From NCBI RefSeq assembly GCF_000516985.1, contig NW_006917091.1, positions 2,211,399 to 2,275,398 of the forward strand: DNA of 64,000 bases, in the 5' to 3' direction. This DNA is from Pestalotiopsis fici W106-1. Lineage: Eukaryota > Ascomycota > Sordariomycetes > Amphisphaeriales > Sporocadaceae. Positions 46,480-57,135 of this stretch are shown in pieces. Every line of letters starts with the position of its first letter. Position 1 is the first letter of the stretch. A model generated the notes under the pieces. That model was not told the origin of the DNA, did no database searches, and saw only the letters and a list, made by a program, of their open reading frames with translations. The position numbers and the translations under genes are program-made.

Positions 46480-47178
46480 ATGTCAACCCCCAATGCTGCG
46501 CAGATTGAAGAGCCGCTCACCAGGAGTCAGCGCTTCAAGGAGACTCATCTGCTCGCACGCCATGGAAATTATCACCAGTATTATGCAAAGTTCCGCGCCC
46601 AAACGGTACCCGACGAGCGCCTCTCGATCCTCCCGTCCGATATCCTCCGCGATTCGCGCGTCCTCGACCTGGGCTGCAATGCTGGCAAGCTCACCTACGA
46701 GACCATGGTACACTGTGGCGCTATCGCGTCCGTCGGCGTCGACATTGACCCTTGGCTAATCGACCAAGCCAGGGCGACGTATCCAGACGGGCCCTGTACC
46801 TTTGAGCATTTCGACTTTGTCGACCGATCCGCCTATACCGGTACAGCGCTTGGAAAGTTTGACGTTGTCCTTCTCCTCTCCGTGACCAAGTGGATACATC
46901 TCAATAATGGCGATGCGGGCATGTTGGCTCTGTTTGAACATATCCACAACCTGCTCAACGAGGGTGGGCATCTAGTCGTCGAGCCTCAGCCGATGAGCAA
47001 CTACCAGAGAGCTTCGAAAAGGAATAAGGAGTTGAGAGAGACATACAAGACCATCAAGATTCAGCCACCATTCGACGAGGAGTTGAAAGCACAAGGATTC
47101 GAAAGAGTTCTCGAGTCTGAAAGGGAAGAAGAGGGCTTCTCTAGGCCAGTCCATGTTTGGAAAAAGCTTTCTCCTTGA
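46480..47178 (+). CDS. Bin3/MePCE-type RNA 5'-phosphate methyltransferase
   Basis: A single exon of 232 residues. The SAM-binding motif I is VLDLGCNAGKLTYE (about residues 66-79). SVGVDIDPWLIDQAR follows as motif II, and the family-diagnostic SVTKWIHLNNGDAG (Bin3 signature) and LVVEPQPMSNYQRA are present. The order FKETHLLARHGNYHQYYAKF before motif I matches MePCE/BCDIN3 members. Animal relatives cap the 5' gamma-phosphate of 7SK RNA, or methylate 5'-phosphates of miRNA and tRNA-His precursors. The fission-yeast Bmc1 member associates with telomerase and U6 RNA. The target here is unknown. A longer in-frame start at 46402 would add 26 residues; the ATG at 46480 is preferred because the extra segment has no conserved features. 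Confidence 0.9.
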   Translation: MSTPNAAQIEEPLTRSQRFKETHLLARHGNYHQYYAKFRAQTVPDERLSILPSDILRDSRVLDLGCNAGKLTYETMVHCGAIASVGVDIDPWLIDQARATYPDGPCTFEHFDFVDRSAYTGTALGKFDVVLLLSVTKWIHLNNGDAGMLALFEHIHNLLNEGGHLVVEPQPMSNYQRASKRNKELRETYKTIKIQPPFDEELKAQGFERVLESEREEEGFSRPVHVWKKLSP

Positions 47179-47972
47179 TTTCATTACCACAGCCCAGCAT
47201 GCTGAACGTGATGAGTAGCTGATCCCGCTATTCGGCTTGGTCGTCTGCACTGCCATGAAATGGTCCCAAGCATCCAATTTATGGCTGCAATCAAACCAGA
47301 CATCTCGAGACCACTTTGTTACAAATCCCATTCCAGGCTACACTATTGCAGCCCATATCACAAGCAGCAACTATCATGAATAATGCTTGTGAGACTGACT
47401 TTAGGCAACAGAGCTGGCTAGCAGTTGCATCTGCCTTTGGCACTGCTGCGAACAATTGGAAAACCAATGGTCTAACAACTGAATCTAATCGCTGCCATCA
47501 GCCAGAATCTGGTCGAGCGGAGCTCTCCACCCCATGGTTTAGAGACATCCTGACAGCAATGGCGGGTGGTCCCAGATCAGAATATGGCGTATTGGCGTGC
47601 TTTCCATGGCGATGCGAGCCGTGTGATTATAATGGACAGACGCCAGGGCTGCTGCCTCCAGGTTTCTAAGCTGAATTTATAAAAAATTGTCAGACCGAAA
47701 CCATGATAGCGCATGATTGAATACTGGTGGCCTTTAGCTAGCGAGCTAGGCCAGGTATGCAAGGAAACAATCATAGCATAGGTTGAAATATTTCCTCCAT
47801 AGACCCAGAAACCTGCGTGCGCTTTTCTGGTCCAAAGTCGACTGGTCCGTAGCCGATTCCTGAAATATAATCTGGAATCTTGAAATCATCTCTGCGTTGA
47901 TTTGGAATTGTTCCTCGGGCCGTAGGTTAGAGCTTCTCGTCGCAGCGGAAAGTTCACGAAAACCTGGCAGTT
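47179..47972. other. Convergent 3' region between Bin3-like and DIM-5 genes
   Basis: About 790 bp of shared 3' flank. Short open frames on both strands have no conserved features. Confidence 0.5.
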
Positions 47973-49067
47973 TCACCACAGAAAGCCGCGACATTTTGAA
48001 CTACCGCATAGGCATACGGTCATATCTTTCTTCTTTGTCGGGTCTAGGGCATCGTTTTCCGAATCGTCGACCCCATCCACATAATCAAACGTCAATTCGT
48101 CACCCTTTGGTATGTCCACAATGGCGAACAAGGCAAGATCGTGAATATGTTTATCTGCATGGTCGCCGACTCTGGCAAAAATCCGCAGATTGGGATCGCA
48201 AGAGTGGTTGATGAATCTGGTCGGGCCTGACATGAATTCTCCGTCAACTTCGAGAGGCGGTCCTCTCAGCCTTTCGTCTGGCGAGTCTGGATCCGAGAAT
48301 TTATCCAGGGCGAAGAGGTACACGTCCTTGCGCTGGGCAATATCGGACCGAGCTCTTCTACGGTCCGCCTCTTGGGGTGTGATGACCTCGCCAATGTACT
48401 TGTCGATGAATTGGCCTCTTTTGATGTCTACCATACTTCTGACGCCCCAGCCTCGGTTAGGGGTGCGGAAGATTTGCAGGGGAATTTGCCGGCCTCGTTC
48501 CACCACACGGTTTGGGCAGTCTGGACCACATGAGCAACCGTCGTGGCATTCGTATATGGGTTCCCGTGACTCGAGGACCTTGGACCGCAGGTGTCCCTTC
48601 TTTGTGCCGTGGGTATGGTATGCGTATGATTTTCGTTGCGTCAGGTCGCCATAGTCTCCGTCTTCCTCATCCACGTCCTCGGAGTCATACATCTCTTGCA
48701 GGCAGTGGCAGTCTCTGTATTGGCAATCCATGCCATCCTCGCAGTCGCAGCCGCTACGAAACTCGTCTTTGGTAGGCTCGACACCGGCGCCGAAGACGGA
48801 GTGGTCAATGAAGCGAAATTCAGGGTCGGGAACGATTTGGTCCATGCGGTTGATAATGGTGACCGGGAATTCGGGGTGAGTCTTGAAGCGGCGAATTTGG
48901 CACCAGTGACAATTTCTCTTTTCGGCCTCACGGCTCTGGAATGGGTCAGTGGCTTGACCGACGGGAAACAAGAGTTTTGCTATGTGCTACCAGCACAATG
49001 CAGGGGTAATATAAATTCTTACTGGCTTGCCGTGGTGGAAGAAGTGATGCTTGCTCCATTCCTCCAT
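47973..49067 (-). CDS. dim-5: Histone H3 lysine-9 methyltransferase, DIM-5/KMT1 type
   Basis: Two exons (49067-49023, 48935-47973) give 335 residues. Exon 1, MEEWSKHHFFHHGKP, parallels the Neurospora DIM-5 N-terminus and joins in frame to SREAEKRNCHWCQIR. The Zn3Cys9 pre-SET cluster is visible (GCDCEDGMDCQYRDCHC, then YECHDGCSCGPDCPNR). The SET domain has RGWGVRS, KRGQFIDKYIGEVI, RFINHSCDPNL and GDELTFDYV. The post-SET C-x-C-x4-C is CLCGSSKC, ending RGFLW. All catalytic elements appear intact. An acidic insert (DSEDVDEEDGDYGDL) follows the first Cys cluster. In Neurospora this nuclear enzyme makes H3K9me3 for heterochromatin and DNA methylation. The long frame upstream of 48935 lacks a valid ATG, which supports the intron. 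Confidence 0.95.
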
Positions 49068-49638
49068 TGTCGAAGAGGAGGCTCGCAGCTTAGTTCAAGG
49101 GCTCGTGAGAATGTGTTGTCTGTATCAAAGAATTAGGCGTTGGTTTCCAGCTTGAAGTCGACATGTGTACCTACCTAGGTTAGCTCTCAATGTGCCTGCC
49201 AGTAGGAGGGACGCGTTGACGCGTTAAGTGATGGAAAGAGTCGAGCTACTGTAGTGGGGCAGCCACCCCAGAGTTCAACTTGAAATGGGTCGAGTGTCAA
49301 GGCCAGGCACTTGACATACATACCTACATTGTACCTTGATGTACCTAACAGCACACATAGTACTAATACATATGTATCTAGTAGATATTCCCTGTAACTT
49401 ATTATGTACATTGATGGAACCTAGTTTTATATACTAGTACGACCGATATACACCACCACTTTTTATCAAAGTCCCTTTGACTTAGTAATTACATAAATGC
49501 CAGCTCATATGAATTCAAATAATGTACCGTGAGTATCCAACTCGGGAAATCGAAAGAAAAGAAAAAGAAAAACCCCCAAATCGCAAACCCAGAAATGATT
49601 CTTGTAACAGAACTCAAATGGCATCAGTTTGTGACTCT
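49068..49638. other. AT-rich intergenic region upstream of DIM-5
   Basis: About 570 bp, AT-rich, with TACCTACCTAGG at about 49169-49180 and a group of TACCT/GTACCT elements at 49320-49346. It should contain the DIM-5 promoter. No gene is seen. Confidence 0.5.
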
Positions 49639-50788
49639 TTAAAAGTTTGAAGTCGGAGAGGCGCACATGATCAGATTTTCACAAAAAGTCCAATAACCCG
49701 ATTCCGTCGAAGCGGTGGAGGGGACGTTTTTGACAGTCGCGATTGTCCCATTAATGGTTTGGCGGATGGCCCCCGTGGCTGCTCCCCAGGCATCCTTGAT
49801 GGCATCTATCGCAGCCCCAGCCGCCCATACAGTCCAGCACCCAGCACGATATGCACCATAGCCAAGCACAATGGCCAAGGCACACCAGAGGAACATCTCC
49901 AACACTGTTCCGATTGAGCCGCTCGAGCCACTGTCTGATTGTGTTGCATTAGGAGTCCGAACGACGGGCTGCTGGGATCTGCTCGAGGAGCTGATCGTGC
50001 CATAATTGCCATGTGGTCTCGAGGCTGGCCTTGTAAATCTCTCTGCCCGCTGAGATTGGCCTCGACCAGTCGTCCGCCCACCAGCCCCGTGATGCGTTTG
50101 ATGGCGAGTTGGCGCGCCCCCATGATTTGATATCCGTGGAATAGGCTGGTATCTGGTAGAGTTCGCCTGGCTAGGACTAATCTGGGCCCCATTGGACATG
50201 ATCGAGGAGAGCAGATCATGTTGATGGAGGTCGGCCAGTGGCACTTCAAATCTGGCATATTCAATCAACTCTTGATAGGAATTCCGTGACAGCAAACACA
50301 CATTGCCACTATTGCTATCATATGGACGGAATGACGACAGCTCCATTTCGCGCTTGTTCTCTGTATTGATATTTGATGATCTCCGTAAAGGCAAACTCGA
50401 CACATCAAGGTATAGCAATTTACCATTGTCAGGATGCGCGGGACTAGGCGAAATTGGCAAATATCTCCCTCGGGCATGGGTAGATGTATATTTGGATGCC
50501 AGATCATTGCCGCCAAAGCTGGTAAGCTATTACTTTGTCAGTGCTCGCGATATCTGGACAAGTGTTTTTTTTTTTTTTTTTCCTGTAGCAGCTTGCCGTT
50601 AAAAACACGACCCTGCCATCTTGGGCGAGGGGCGACAGAATGACGATGGGATGGCCATAAAATCCATCATCGTGCCCGGAGTCAGGTTCATCTGCGTCCT
50701 TGGGAGGCAGCCAGCCGATATATCCTGCAAGATATGGTCGGTCGATTCGAGGCGTGCTGCGCGGGTGGCGACGTGCTGTCGGCGGCAT
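49639..50788 (-). CDS. Unknown fungal protein with C-terminal membrane segment, GC-AG intron
   Basis: Two exons (50788-50597, 50526-49639) give 359 residues. The only frame-preserving junction with conserved-looking protein (VVFLT|LTSFGGNDL) uses donor GCAAGC and acceptor TAG, a GC-AG intron of 70 nt with a 17-base A run on the coding strand. The N-terminal 130 residues form a domain of a type common in filamentous fungi. It has YLAGYIGWLPP, HPIVILSPLAQDGRVVFLT, LPISPSPAHPDNGKLLYLD and the RPYDS...SYQELIEYARFEVP block. A Ser/Arg-rich linker follows. The hydrophobic helix MFLWCALAIVLGYGAYRAGCWTVWAAGAAI lies near the C-terminus, so it may be a tail-anchored membrane protein. Function unknown. 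Confidence 0.78.
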
Positions 50789-51764
50789 GTCTGAAGATGA
50801 AAAGAAAAAAGGCTATTACTTTCTGCGATACTTTTGGCAGATAACTCTCCCCGACCTTCCACCTTGTTCCCAGAGGAATGATGGAAGTAAACGAAGTAGA
50901 GTAATGGTCAAAATGCCAGACTTTGGAAGGCCAGAGCCTCGTGAGGAGACTCAACCTTGGCGCCTAATACGGCCTGCTTTTCTGGCCAACTACAACCTTG
51001 CATCCTGATAAGCCTTGCATTCAAAGTCGTCCAGGCTGGGACCAACCAACTCCACAAGAGCTCTCGTCCCCCGTCCTCCGTGGGGTTTCATTGCGCGACT
51101 CATCCTTGGTTCGAGATGACAACCTCAGCTCCCGAAACATGGGCATCTCATCGCTGAGTCGCACAATTATATCGTCTTTGGATCCTTCTCTGACGTTCCT
51201 ACAAAGAGAACAAACAGGTATACTATTAACCCTTGTTTTGAAATGTCTTAGTTGGCAGCACTGAGGGCTTAGCCACAATAGGTACTCCAACAATACGGGA
51301 CCAATCATCGGAAGTGCAGGGGTTCAAGGGCTTGTAGTAGTGACGATCTGATATCAGGATCCGTGAAAGGCGCCTTCATCAACTTGATATACTCTGTCAT
51401 CCCGACTACTATATATCATTTCATACTGTCGAAATCGGTCAGCTTCGGCGATAAGGTCATACTCATGGCGTTGGCAGCCAATCATGCAGTGGCTCGGACT
51501 TAAGACCAGCCATCAACCCAAACCTCTGCCTCTGCTTGGTCATTTTCAGATTACTGCATTGTAGCGAGCAGGTCTTACGTGACGACCTTTGGACGGAGAT
51601 TGCGGAAAATCCGGATCTGAGGGTCAAGTTACGTAGAAACTTAAAAAGGGCCGATTGGAAAGTGGAATGTTGAATGGTATTTGCATTTCTTTAGCCAAGT
51701 CTTTCCTATCTCGATTAAACGTCAGACTCGATCCTATACCTGGTGAAATACCATTAGCCCCAAG
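50789..51764. promoter_or_regulatory. Divergent promoter region, unknown membrane protein / MDR oxidoreductase
   Basis: A 976 bp region between divergent genes. No conserved open frame or repeat was recognised. Confidence 0.5.
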
Positions 51765-52949
51765 ATGACATCGAATCAAGGTTCCGTTCCTGAATTGCAC
51801 CGCGCTCTCGTGGTCCGCGACGTCAATGTCGAACCCAAGGTTGAAACCATACCGGCCCCACAAGTACTGCCGGGCACGGCGGTCCTCCGGGTCCTTTCGG
51901 CGCCCATCTTGTCTTACATGAACGATCTCTTCATTGGCAACAAGCGCGGATATGAGTACCCTCTACCCATAGTGCCTGGTACTTCAGCGGTCTGCCGAGT
52001 TGCGTCTCTGGGGCCAGACGCCACCTCGTTGAAGGTTGGCCAGCTCGTGCTGTTTGATTGTTACATCCGCGCCCGCGATGCCCAGGGCGACGGACCAAAG
52101 AATTTCTTGAGCGCCATTACTGGCGGTTTCAGCGAGGCAAGCCAGAAGCTGATGCGCGACGGCGGAGTCCGCGACGGCGCCTTTGCCGAGTATGTGAGGG
52201 TACCTCTCGAGAATGTTTTTGTCCTGGACGAGCAGCGCCTCCTCGGAAGTCCTGAGCAGGGCGGCTTGGGTTTAGGTGTCCACGACGTTGGGGATATATA
52301 TAAGCTCCTGGTTCCCTTTGGAGGGCTAACTAGCGTCGGCCTCAAACCTGGCGAAACGGTGCTCGTGAGTCCAGCTACCGGGCCTTTCGGCGGAGCTGCC
52401 TGTCTGGTTGCGTTGGCCATGGGCGCCAGAGTGCTGGCTTGGGGCCGGGATGAACAAGAACTCCAAAATATTGAGGGGAAACTACAGAATATCAACTCTG
52501 GGCGCTTTCGAGGGATGATCAAGACTGTGAAGATGCACAATGAACCCATCAAGGACACTGAGGCGATTAGGCTTGCCGCGGGCGGGCGTCCGATTGACGC
52601 CTATTTCGACATCTCGCCACCTCAAGCTACAGGATCTACACATTTCAAGACCGGCATTTTGTCTCTGAAGCACAGCGGTAGAGTCAGCATGATGGGCAGC
52701 TTGACCGACGACGCTGCCGTGCCATATACTTTCATCATGATCAATGATATTACGCTCAGAGGGAAATGGATGTACGACCGACACGATATCTTCTCGCTGA
52801 TCAACATGGTAGAGCTTGGCCTCTTGAAGCTTGGCGGGGATGGAGGTTGCAGTACACCTGGCATCTTTGGCCTCGAAGAGTGGAAAAAAGGTTGGGACCT
52901 CGCCGAGGTAAAGAACAGTTTGGGTGAAAAGGTTATCATTAGCCCTTGA
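51765..52949 (+). CDS. Zinc-independent MDR-superfamily oxidoreductase
   Basis: A single exon of 394 residues. The N-terminal GroES-like domain has 'PGTSAVCRVASLGPDATSLKVGQLVLF' and GAFAEYVRVP. The Rossmann domain carries SPATGPFGGAACLVALAMGARVLAWGRDE, the NAD(P)-binding glycine motif with a basic R/D pair, then ISPPQATGSTHFKTGILSLK and GRVSMMGSL. Typical zinc alcohol dehydrogenases have a catalytic Cys (CGSD) and GHE motif. Here those positions read LSYMNDLF and PGTSAV, so the catalytic zinc site appears lost. That points to a quinone-oxidoreductase or enone-reductase-like subgroup; the substrate is unknown. Promoter side is shared with the divergent minus-strand gene. Confidence 0.9.
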   Translation: MTSNQGSVPELHRALVVRDVNVEPKVETIPAPQVLPGTAVLRVLSAPILSYMNDLFIGNKRGYEYPLPIVPGTSAVCRVASLGPDATSLKVGQLVLFDCYIRARDAQGDGPKNFLSAITGGFSEASQKLMRDGGVRDGAFAEYVRVPLENVFVLDEQRLLGSPEQGGLGLGVHDVGDIYKLLVPFGGLTSVGLKPGETVLVSPATGPFGGAACLVALAMGARVLAWGRDEQELQNIEGKLQNINSGRFRGMIKTVKMHNEPIKDTEAIRLAAGGRPIDAYFDISPPQATGSTHFKTGILSLKHSGRVSMMGSLTDDAAVPYTFIMINDITLRGKWMYDRHDIFSLINMVELGLLKLGGDGGCSTPGIFGLEEWKKGWDLAEVKNSLGEKVIISP

Positions 52950-53265
52950 AATGGCACGCTTTTAAGAGTGATGCTCTCTACAAGCCACTAGCAGTCTTCG
53001 ATCAACTGAGGTTCCGGGCGTTAACTTATTTTTCCACGTAGCCTTTTTACATCTATATTTTAGGTGGCCGGGTGTATCATATTGCAACTGCCATCTACCT
53101 TTGTGACCATACGGGTACTCATCTGCTGGGTTTTCGCGCCTCGAAACACCCCCGGAAATTTCTTAAATACTGGACGAAGTTACGGGAAGTCCATCTGCAA
53201 TTTCCATATCATCGAGTGCTCTATATTCACTTTGAGACAAGTACAATTCTTGCGCATTACCAGCA
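52950..53265. other. Short intergenic region
   Basis: 316 bp between the MDR gene and a small hypothetical gene on the same strand. It could contain an unrecognised upstream exon of the latter; none was supported. Confidence 0.45.
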
Positions 53266-53856
53266 ATGTCACGGCAATATCTTTACCCACACCTCAATTA
53301 TATTCCTAACTGGGCCAGCGAGCCAGGATTACTCCGGGGCTTTTTCCACGAGGAAATCGTCCAAATACTGGAAAATATAAGCACGGGCATTCCACCTGAA
53401 GGATGGGTGGACGATGGGATTGTACCTATGATGACCACCCTGCAGAGGGTTGAGTACGTCCTCAGCGCCGCTAACCGCACGATTTGGGTTCTGGGAGAAG
53501 AGGATACCATGGCTGATTTCAACGCATCTTTTTATGAGCTGCTTGCTCCCGAAATCCAACGAGAAGAATTATACGCTGAAGCCATAGATCGCCGACTGGA
53601 CTCTCTCGACACTCTTGTCGCCATGATGTGCAGTACCAGAGGTGACGCAACGAGAATGCTGAAGCATTTCACCTTGTCAACGGTTGCGTACCTGATGAAC
53701 TTTTCCGCCCGAACTACAGTCGCCAGACAAAAGTCAGAGTCTCAAAGATTACTATTGGAGTTGACCAACGAGAATCGAGGACCGGAGAGGCAAGGCCCTA
53801 TGGCGAGGGCCAGGAACGCTCTTTGGGAGTTTCTTGGAAGATGGCTTGGCTGGTGA
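53266..53856 (+). CDS. Hypothetical helical protein
   Basis: A single open frame of 196 residues that I do not recognise. It is mostly helical and acidic: LLRGFFHEEIVQILENI, TTLQRVEYVLSAANRTIWVLGEEDTMADFNASFYELLAPEI, then RRLDSLDTLVAMMCST. The end is basic and aromatic (ARNALWEFLGRWLGW), possibly membrane- or partner-binding. No signal peptide is present. Codon use looks coding-like, but the region has no family support. It may be the last exon of a longer gene, since a different plus frame (53072-53380) overlaps its start. Confidence 0.45.
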   Translation: MSRQYLYPHLNYIPNWASEPGLLRGFFHEEIVQILENISTGIPPEGWVDDGIVPMMTTLQRVEYVLSAANRTIWVLGEEDTMADFNASFYELLAPEIQREELYAEAIDRRLDSLDTLVAMMCSTRGDATRMLKHFTLSTVAYLMNFSARTTVARQKSESQRLLLELTNENRGPERQGPMARARNALWEFLGRWLGW

Positions 53857-55607
53857 GGGAACTGATTGCAAGGTGCGATACGCGCAAACATTGTTTCAGT
53901 AAAGATGTTCTCCATGTCTGTCGTACTTGCTGCTCATCTGCCCGGAAGCTACTAGTCCCTGAATATTCTCAGATGAATACAGCCCCTTGCGAATTGTCAA
54001 TTGTCTACAAAAGGAAATCGGACGCATACAACAAATAGCCATCATGATTGGACCACAAAATATTCTCCCAGTACTCTTTTCTAGGACCGGCTGGGTTCAA
54101 GGGTGGTTGGGTGAAATCGGATCAACAGAGAGTGTTTTTTATCTGTCCAAAGTCTCTTAGGTTTGAGGTCACTCTATTCTTGGCAAAATAATTTTTGGAA
54201 TTCTTGCTTTGATTAGCCACAGAGCTTGGTGGATTGTCTGGTGGTTTGAGGAGGTAGCTTGGACATCATAATCGTTTCCCGGGGTATTAGGCCTCCAATG
54301 CTCGCACGAGAAAGTTGATAAACAGAATTGAAATATCATGTATCGATCTCTGTATCCGGCCATTTCTGTTGAAAGAGATTCACGACGCCTTATTATGCCG
54401 TCAGTGAAACCTTAGTGTGAAGCAATAATCTAGGGGGGCCTCTTATAAATAGGCTGGTTTCTCCTCTTGCACGATTAGCATGGACGACTGCAGTTCTTCC
54501 TGCCATAACACTCGCCATCCCACTGACAATCATAACCAAAGACATACTTCTAGACAATGACAAGAGATCATTCTGCCCCGCTTGACTTGGTCTTGTACAC
54601 CGCCGTAGACCGCCGGGGCCACAAAGTTCAGATTTCTCTCACTTCCCCAGGAGACAGAAAGGTCAAAGGGCAAAAACAATGACAAGGCAGAAAGGCTTCA
54701 AAGCCTGCAGAAGTCGTCATTTACACCAAAGCCGCATTGACACCTCGCTAGGAGAGCAAGGTGTTGTACGATTCAGAGCCAGAGGCTCCAGAAAGAATAC
54801 CTAAAATAGCAAAAGAGAATTGGGCAGTCTGCCATACCATTTGCTTGTGGCATCTCTTTTCTCAAGTGTTACAATGCCTTTCAAGGTAAGAGGTCGTATG
54901 CGCCATCCAATTTGAACTCTCTCGATTCTGCAAGATACAAACACAATAGGCAAAAATAGATTCAATACCGGGGTCAGTCTGGACAATATATTTACTGTGT
55001 AGTGTCATATGTAGTTTGAGGACCGCTTTCTGGATGCTGCTAATCATTGAATACTTCCGATTGGACGTCAGCGCCTCGTGGGGTATTTCAAGACATTGAA
55101 GCCATGCAAATATGCTTGCCTGAGCCGCTCTTCTACTACCATGTACACGATGGTAGTGGATATACGTACGGAGGAGTAGCGTATCTCGGACCATGGCCAT
55201 GCATTTCAGCTTATCAGAACCATCCCCGGCTGACTGGCTCGGCTCCACAGCTGCATTGCCCAGCTCTACCATACCAAAGTGGGAAGGAGATACGGTGTCG
55301 CTCATCTCGGTGGACCAGGTTGACGGGTCTTGGTTCCTGCATGCAAACGGATTATTGTCGGACTCGCCAACAAACATTGAGAGTGTCGCGTGCCTCGTTG
55401 CCCAGTACGTCTTCTGCCCATGCCTTGAGCTGATGGAAACTGCATAAAGAGGAGGCCGGAGCCGCGCGCATCTATTTCAAAGTGCTGCGACCTCGGCCTC
55501 TTTCTTTCTTCACCTTGCCCTTTTTTAACTCTTGCTCGTGAGTCCTGTTTGTCGTCAATTGCCTGCCCTGTTCAGTGTTTACGAAGATTGGGTTTTGAGT
55601 CGCCATC
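53857..55607. other. 1.75 kb region without a confident gene
   Basis: It contains overlapping open frames on both strands at 54862-55447: minus 171 residues, plus 84 residues from 55193. Neither has recognised features, though the plus frame has fair codon use. The rest is AT-rich. The last 150 bp are the SurE-like gene promoter and leader. Confidence 0.45.
55193..55447 (+). CDS. Possible small protein, weak evidence
   Basis: An 84-residue frame beginning MAMHFSLSEPSPADWLGSTA and containing WEGDTVSLISVDQVDGSWFLHANG. The middle reads like folded protein with Trp/Phe-rich strands. A longer opposite-strand frame (54862-55377) overlaps it and is less convincing. It could be an exon fragment. No family, start context or splice signals settle it. 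Confidence 0.25.
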   Translation: MAMHFSLSEPSPADWLGSTAALPSSTIPKWEGDTVSLISVDQVDGSWFLHANGLLSDSPTNIESVACLVAQYVFCPCLELMETA

Positions 55608-56636
55608 ATGCGCGCGTCCTCTTTCTTCACTGCTGGCGCCCTTGCCTTGGGCTCGGCCAACGCCCTCAACATCTTGATGAACAATGACGACGGCTTCGGA
55701 AGTGCCAATCTTCGGGAGTTTTACAAGGTGCTCAAGGCCAAGGGTCATAATGGTACGCTCCTCCTTGCTCGTGGCTGTTACCAAAAGCACTCTATATATG
55801 TATACTGACAACAACCCATAGTCTGGATTGTTGCGCCCGCTGTTCAGCAGAGCGGACAGGGAGGTCGATCGGACTTCACGACTTATCCCAACTTGACCTC
55901 ACCGGCGCAGTACGACTTGATCCCAACCGGAGCACCGTCGGTCGGGCCAGATCCCGCAGACAGCCAGATCTGGTATTACAACGGGACGCCCGCAGCTTGT
56001 ACCTTTGTCGCTCTGGACTATGTGCTGCCCAACTTTGCCAACTTCAGCGTCCCGGACTTGGTCGTCACGGGCCCCAACTACGGCACCAACCTCGGCGCCT
56101 TTGTCTGGACTTTGTCGGGTACTGCTGGCGCCGCCTACGCCGCAACCTCGAGATCCATTCCAGCCATTGCCTTCTCCGCGTCCAACTCGGCCGCCTCGTA
56201 CAAGACCATCACCAACACCACCAACGAGTACACGTACGTGGCTGAACTATCAGGCCGCGTCGTGGACGCCTTTGTGTCATCGGCACCGGCGGGAGGACCC
56301 ATTCTCCCCCTGGGTTACGGAGCCAATGTCAACTATCCTCGGCTGTACGCCAACTGGAGCTCGATGGACATTGTGCAGACGCGGTACACGGGCGGCGCCG
56401 AAACGGACGCGGCCGTGGCAGCTACGACGGCGGGCACCTTTACCTGGTCCAATTTGTCGCCGCGCAGCGCTGGCGTCAACACGTGCATCAATGGCGACTG
56501 TTCGCTGCCCGGCGAGACGGACACGGTCAGCGCCGGCAAAGTCTCCCTCAGCCTGTACACGATTGACTATAGTGCACCCAAAAACTGCAACACGACAGCT
56601 ATCGTGCAACGACTAAAGCCTCTCACTGAGGCCTGA
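55608..56636 (+). CDS. Secreted SurE-type nucleotidase/acid phosphatase
   Basis: Two exons (55608-55752, 55822-56636) give 319 residues. A signal peptide (MRASSFFTAGALALGSANA) precedes the SurE core: LNILMNNDDGFGSANLREF, with the metal-binding pair D27 and D28. 'VWIVAPAVQQSGQGG' follows at the splice junction, then the phosphate-loop and metal motif VTGPNYGTNLG. SurE proteins release phosphate from nucleoside monophosphates or polyphosphate. Secreted fungal members act as acid phosphatases. Several N-glycosylation sequons (for example NGT, NFS, NTT, NWS) fit the secretory route. The C-terminus has paired cysteines (NTCINGDC). The intron lies within a conserved block. Confidence 0.92.
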
Positions 56637-57135
56637 GCTGGCTGCTTTTCCCTTATTGGCTTGTAGGACTGTTTGAGGAATACCAAAAACGAAGCAAAGA
56701 CGCAAAGTGGCTTGCTATTCCGTAATGATAATGTAGAAAAAAGAACTCAGACATATGAATTGAATGAGCGAGCAACATGACTTGAGAAACACTATACCTG
56801 GAGTGATGCAGCATGAGAGAAGTAAACCTGTTCAGCTTGAAGCATGCGAAGATATAGAGAAATGTATTGAACTATCAGGCGCAGCATGGTAAATAAAGAT
56901 CCAATTCGTATTACCATCAGTCATATCGAAAGAGTCCAAACCAAAGAAAAAACAATAACTAAAAAGGGTATACTCGGGTCATGTATCCACACCGACACCG
57001 CTGGGGAAGTCAATCTCCCCTAACAACAAAAACGTTTCCCTCTTCAAATTCCGTAATAGTCCAGCCATCCATCATTGTGCATCAGCTCGTTCATTATCTC
57101 ATTTCGTCGGTACCCCAAAATCAACCTGAACACCC
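56637..57135. other. Convergent 3' region
   Basis: About 500 bp of AT-rich 3' flank of the SurE-like (plus) and kinesin (minus) genes. No other feature. Confidence 0.5.
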
